Source of the DNA: Methylovulum sp.
GTDB lineage: Bacteria > Pseudomonadota > Gammaproteobacteria > Methylococcales > Methylomonadaceae
Length of the DNA stretch: 7,898 nt
Direction: 5' to 3'
NCBI GenBank assembly: GCA_028713595.1
Contig: JAQTNZ010000098.1
Location: forward strand, 1 to 7,898
Shown: positions 5,057 through 7,898 of the stretch, piece by piece
Position numbering within the stretch: position 1 is the stretch's first letter
Layout: each line of letters begins with the position of its first letter
Position numbers and translations under genes: made by a program
Notes under the pieces: model-generated
What the model saw: the letters and a program-made list of their open reading frames with translations, nothing else
Databases searched by the model: none
Told to the model about the DNA's origin: nothing

Positions 5057-7814
5057 AACTGGCGGTATCAGCCGTATGTTCTGTTACGGCTGTTTTTTCT
5101 GTGTTAACGGCGGCCTCTGGCACAGGTTGGGCCGTGTCTACCTGTTCCGGTTCCGAAATTTCGGAATGTACAGTAACTTCCGGTTGCGGGGTCAGGGCGA
5201 TAACGTCCGCTGCTATAATAGGCTCTGGTGCGACAATAACAATTTCTGCTACCGATTCGGCCACTAGCGTCGGTATTTCGGCTACCTGACTATCCGCCAC
5301 TGCTTCGGTGTGTTCTGGAGCGGGTTGCCGTTCTTCAGTCTGGGCTGGCTCTTCAGATAGGGCGGGCGTGTCTAAGATAGGTGTGGCAACCCGTTCGGCA
5401 ATGTTTTCCTCAGCGATAACGGCTGGTTGGCTGTCCGCTACGGTTTCAGGTGGCGTTGTAACTGTTGCTGGTTCGGTAATAGCGCTGGCAGCCACTTCGG
5501 CCACTACGATTTCAATCACATCAGTAGCCTTAACTGGCTCCGCTTGGGGGCTTTCTTGGTTAAGAGGCTCACTTTGCTCCGTACTGTCGTCAAAATCGTA
5601 TGATGCCGCCAGTTGTGGTTCTATATCGCCATTGGTTTCATGAGCGTCATCGGGGCGTTTGTAATTAGGATTACGCGGTCTTCTGCGATTGGGGCCGCGT
5701 CTGTTTGAACGTCTGGACGAAGAACGCAAGTTGGCTTGTTCTTCGGCAGACAATTCCGACATATTGATATTGTCCGGGTCAACGGCAGGTGTTGCCATAG
5801 CGGCTTGCAGGCCGGTGTCGGACTCTTCTTTTTCCGCGGCTTCCACAGGCATTGCCACTGGAGTAGGCGGAATGATGTTCGGCCTGACATTGCGCCCAGG
5901 CCCCCTAAATTGGCGCGGAGGAGGCGGTGTCGCTTCCTCCGACGTTTTTTCAGGTTTGTCCAGTTCCTGATTGACGACAGGTTCGCGGTCACGATCGCGG
6001 TTCCGGTTCCGGTTCCGCTTGCGGTTGGCATTGCGGCTACGGCTAGGCGGCGTTTCGCTGCTGGCCTTGGCTTCTTCCGCTTCGGGCGCTACGGCGGTAA
6101 CAGTGGCATTGTCTTTGTTTTCAGGCTCAACTGCCACGGCACTGACCAATTTGTGCCAGAAGCGTTTAATCAGGCTGGCCGCTTCGTTTTTATGGGTGAT
6201 AGGCTCAGGGATGTCGTGGACAAATTCTTGGATGACTGGCCGTTCCACTTTGCTCTTCATTTGCTGGGCAAATTCAGGGATGCTGATTTCTTCGGCCTTG
6301 ATTTGCACATAGCTAGGTTTATCATCCGCCGAGACTTCTTTTTCTTTGATGCGCTCGATTTCGTAGGCCGGGGTTTCCAGATGGCGGCTAGGCAGAATGA
6401 CAATGCCGACTTTCAAACGGTTTTCAATTTGCTCAATAGCACTGCGCTTTTCATTTAACAAGAAAGTCGCCGATTCAATGGGCAGATGGGCGATGACTTT
6501 TTCGGTGCCTTTTTTCATCGCCTCTTCTTCAAGCAGGCGCAATACCGATAGGGCGACCGATTCGACATTACGGATCGTGCCTTGGCCTTTACAGCGTGGG
6601 CAAATGATTTGCGTGGAATCCCCCAAGGAGGGGCGCATCCGTTGCCGTGACATTTCCAGCAAACCAAAACGGGAGATTTTGCCGGTTTGGATACGGGCGC
6701 GGTCTATTTTCAGCGCGTCACGCAGGTGATTTTCAACACTGCGCTGGTTTTTGTTGGACATCATGTCGATGAAGTCAATGACAAACAGGCCGCCTAAGTC
6801 ACGCAGGCGCAATTGTCTGGCGATTTCATCCGCCGCTTCCAAGTTGGTGTTGAGGGCGGTTTCCTCGATGTCACTGCCTTTGGTGGCGCGGGCCGAGTTG
6901 ATGTCTATGGATGTCAGGGCCTCGGTGTGGTCGATGACTATCGAGCCACCGGAAGGCAATGACACCTCACGGTTATAGGCGACTTCGATTTGGGCCTCAA
7001 TTTGGTAACGGTTAAACAAAGGCACGGCATCTTGGTACAATTTTGCTTTCGGCAAAAAATGCGGCATGACTTGTTTGAGGAATTTTTGCACCAAAGCAAA
7101 AGATTCTTGGTTATCAATTAGGATTTCATCAACATCGCCGCGCAAATGGTCACGCAAGGCGCGGATGATGACGTTGCTTTCCTGGAATACCAAAAACGGA
7201 GCTTTTTGTTCGCCGGACGAGCGTTCAATGGATTCCCACAATTGCATGAGATAGTTCAGGTCCCATTGCAGTTCTTCGGCGTTTTTGCCGCAACCGGCGG
7301 TGCGGACGATCAGCCCCATATTGTCAGGGATGGTCAACGAGGCCATGACTTCGCGCAATTCGCTACGGGTGTCGCCTTCAATCCGGCGGGAAATGCCCCC
7401 GGCTTTGGGGTTGTTGGGCATCAGCACCAGATAAGTGCCGGCCAAGCTGATGTAAGTGGTCAGCGCGGCGCCTTTGTTGCCGCGCTCTTCCTTCTCAATC
7501 TGCACGACAATTTCTTGGCCTTCCTTAATCAGATCCTTAACGGCGGCACGGCGGCCTTCTTCGGCGCCTTCCGGGGTATTGCGGTACGCGGGGGAAATTT
7601 CCTTGAAGGGCAAAAAGCCGTGCTTTTCCGCGCCATAGTTGACGAAGGCCGCTTCTAAGCTGGGTTCTACGCGGGTGATGATGCCTTTATAAATATTAGA
7701 TTTTTTTTGTTCTTTTGATGGTACTTCTATGTCAAAATCATACAGTTTTTGACCATCTACCAAAGCGACCCGCAGTTCTTCCGCTTGCGTGGCGTTGATA
7801 AGCATTCTTTTCAT
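5055..7814 (-). CDS. rne: Ribonuclease E
   Basis: RNase E is the essential endonuclease that starts mRNA decay, processes rRNA and tRNA precursors and scaffolds the degradosome at the inner membrane. The 919-residue product begins [10 protein letters not shown] as in E. coli, with AAGGA six bases before the ATG. The order is: S1 RNA-binding domain (about 38-120, [22 protein letters not shown]); 5' sensor and RNase-H-like region; DNase-I-like catalytic domain with the magnesium ligands D304 ([12 protein letters not shown]) and D347 (VIDFIDM); and the zinc-link CPRCKG (C405, C408) that joins subunits. After about residue 500 comes the non-catalytic tail. It has an amphipathic segment, [15 protein letters not shown] (546-560), resembling the membrane-targeting helix; two arginine-rich RNA-binding blocks (591-611 and 697-721) separated by a Pro-rich stretch; and a long acidic Ala/Val/Glu/Pro-rich end (about 730-919). 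I see no recognised PNPase or helicase site. It is a full E-type enzyme, not RNase G. Confidence 0.98.
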   Translation of the reverse strand: MKRMLINATQAEELRVALVDGQKLYDFDIEVPSKEQKKSNIYKGIITRVEPSLEAAFVNYGAEKHGFLPFKEISPAYRNTPEGAEEGRRAAVKDLIKEGQEIVVQIEKEERGNKGAALTTYISLAGTYLVLMPNNPKAGGISRRIEGDTRSELREVMASLTIPDNMGLIVRTAGCGKNAEELQWDLNYLMQLWESIERSSGEQKAPFLVFQESNVIIRALRDHLRGDVDEILIDNQESFALVQKFLKQVMPHFLPKAKLYQDAVPLFNRYQIEAQIEVAYNREVSLPSGGSIVIDHTEALTSIDINSARATKGSDIEETALNTNLEAADEIARQLRLRDLGGLFVIDFIDMMSNKNQRSVENHLRDALKIDRARIQTGKISRFGLLEMSRQRMRPSLGDSTQIICPRCKGQGTIRNVESVALSVLRLLEEEAMKKGTEKVIAHLPIESATFLLNEKRSAIEQIENRLKVGIVILPSRHLETPAYEIERIKEKEVSADDKPSYVQIKAEEISIPEFAQQMKSKVERPVIQEFVHDIPEPITHKNEAASLIKRFWHKLVSAVAVEPENKDNATVTAVAPEAEEAKASSETPPSRSRNANRKRNRNRNRDRDREPVVNQELDKPEKTSEEATPPPPRQFRGPGRNVRPNIIPPTPVAMPVEAAEKEESDTGLQAAMATPAVDPDNINMSELSAEEQANLRSSSRRSNRRGPNRRRPRNPNYKRPDDAHETNGDIEPQLAASYDFDDSTEQSEPLNQESPQAEPVKATDVIEIVVAEVAASAITEPATVTTPPETVADSQPAVIAEENIAERVATPILDTPALSEEPAQTEERQPAPEHTEAVADSQVAEIPTLVAESVAEIVIVAPEPIIAADVIALTPQPEVTVHSEISEPEQVDTAQPVPEAAVNTEKTAVTEHTADTAS
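5999..6016. repeat. Short tandem repeat GGTTCC x3 inside rne
   Basis: Three perfect GGTTCC units encode, on the - strand, alternating Arg-Asn in the first arginine-rich block of RNase E (about residues 599-606). Because the unit is six bases, gain or loss of copies would keep the frame and only change the number of Arg-Asn pairs. Confidence 0.7.
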
Positions 7815-7898
7815 TGTGTATCCTTGTGGTGTCCTGCTCCGTGGTCAGACTTTATTAATCAGACTGGCTTAGTTCCTAGTGCAAAGTGAGTAGTCAAT
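7815..7898 (-). promoter_or_regulatory. rne leader (partial) with ribosome binding site
   Basis: The ribosome binding site AAGGA lies at 7825 to 7821 on the - strand, six bases before the ATG, and fixes the rne start. The remaining leader holds a direct repeat of CAGACT (+ positions 7846-7851 and 7860-7865, eight bases apart). TTGACT at the very edge (7897 to 7892) resembles a -35 box but is not followed by a good -10 box. In E. coli the rne leader is long and mediates feedback by RNase E. Here most of any such leader would lie outside the window. Confidence 0.5.

Noticed and set aside
4907..5107. A 66-residue + strand frame starting at the predicted small RNA start
   Set aside because: It would be leaderless, runs through the terminator hairpin into antisense rne, and shows no protein-like features I recognise.
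5736..6458. Long + strand frame (240 codons) opposite rne, and similar ones at 7146-7658 and 5308-5643
   Set aside because: They are antisense to well-conserved or low-complexity rne sequence, with Phe/Arg- or Ser/Ala-rich translations typical of shadow frames.
7846..7865. CAGACT direct repeat as an rne operator
   Set aside because: Six-base repeats are common by chance and no promoter is identifiable around it in this partial leader.

Overview
The window carries chromosomal genes of a Gram-negative bacterium. LpxC (lipid A synthesis) and a long RNase E with a membrane-binding segment and arginine-rich tail point to the Gammaproteobacteria. Base composition is roughly balanced. I cannot name the genus; an environmental lineage such as the methanotroph-containing Methylococcales is only a guess.

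Layout. The left edge cuts into lpxC (+ strand), which lacks about 18 N-terminal codons. It converges on eutC-eutB (- strand, 14-bp overlap), the small and large subunits of adenosylcobalamin-dependent ethanolamine ammonia-lyase. No other eut gene, microcompartment shell gene or cobalamin gene is in the window. Upstream of eutB on the same strand lies a small membrane-anchored retropepsin-like aspartic protease, whose true start is position 3781. Next comes a pair of 3' hairpins, one a textbook terminator, then the C-terminal half of a PF04185-type phosphoesterase that has lost its N-terminal catalytic half and is best treated as a pseudogene. The right third is rne (- strand, 919 codons).

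The most interesting stretch is the 265-bp gap between rne and the phosphoesterase remnant. On the + strand it has a perfect extended -10 element (TGATATAAT) and, about 155 bases downstream, an 11-bp GC-rich hairpin followed by six T. Together these predict an undescribed small RNA of about 150 nt, transcribed toward the 3' end of rne and stopping at its stop codon. There is no CRISPR array, IS element, tRNA or rRNA, and I see no complete novel multi-gene system. The genes are mostly independent units: envelope synthesis, ethanolamine breakdown, a periplasmic protease, a decayed phosphatase/phospholipase, and RNA decay.
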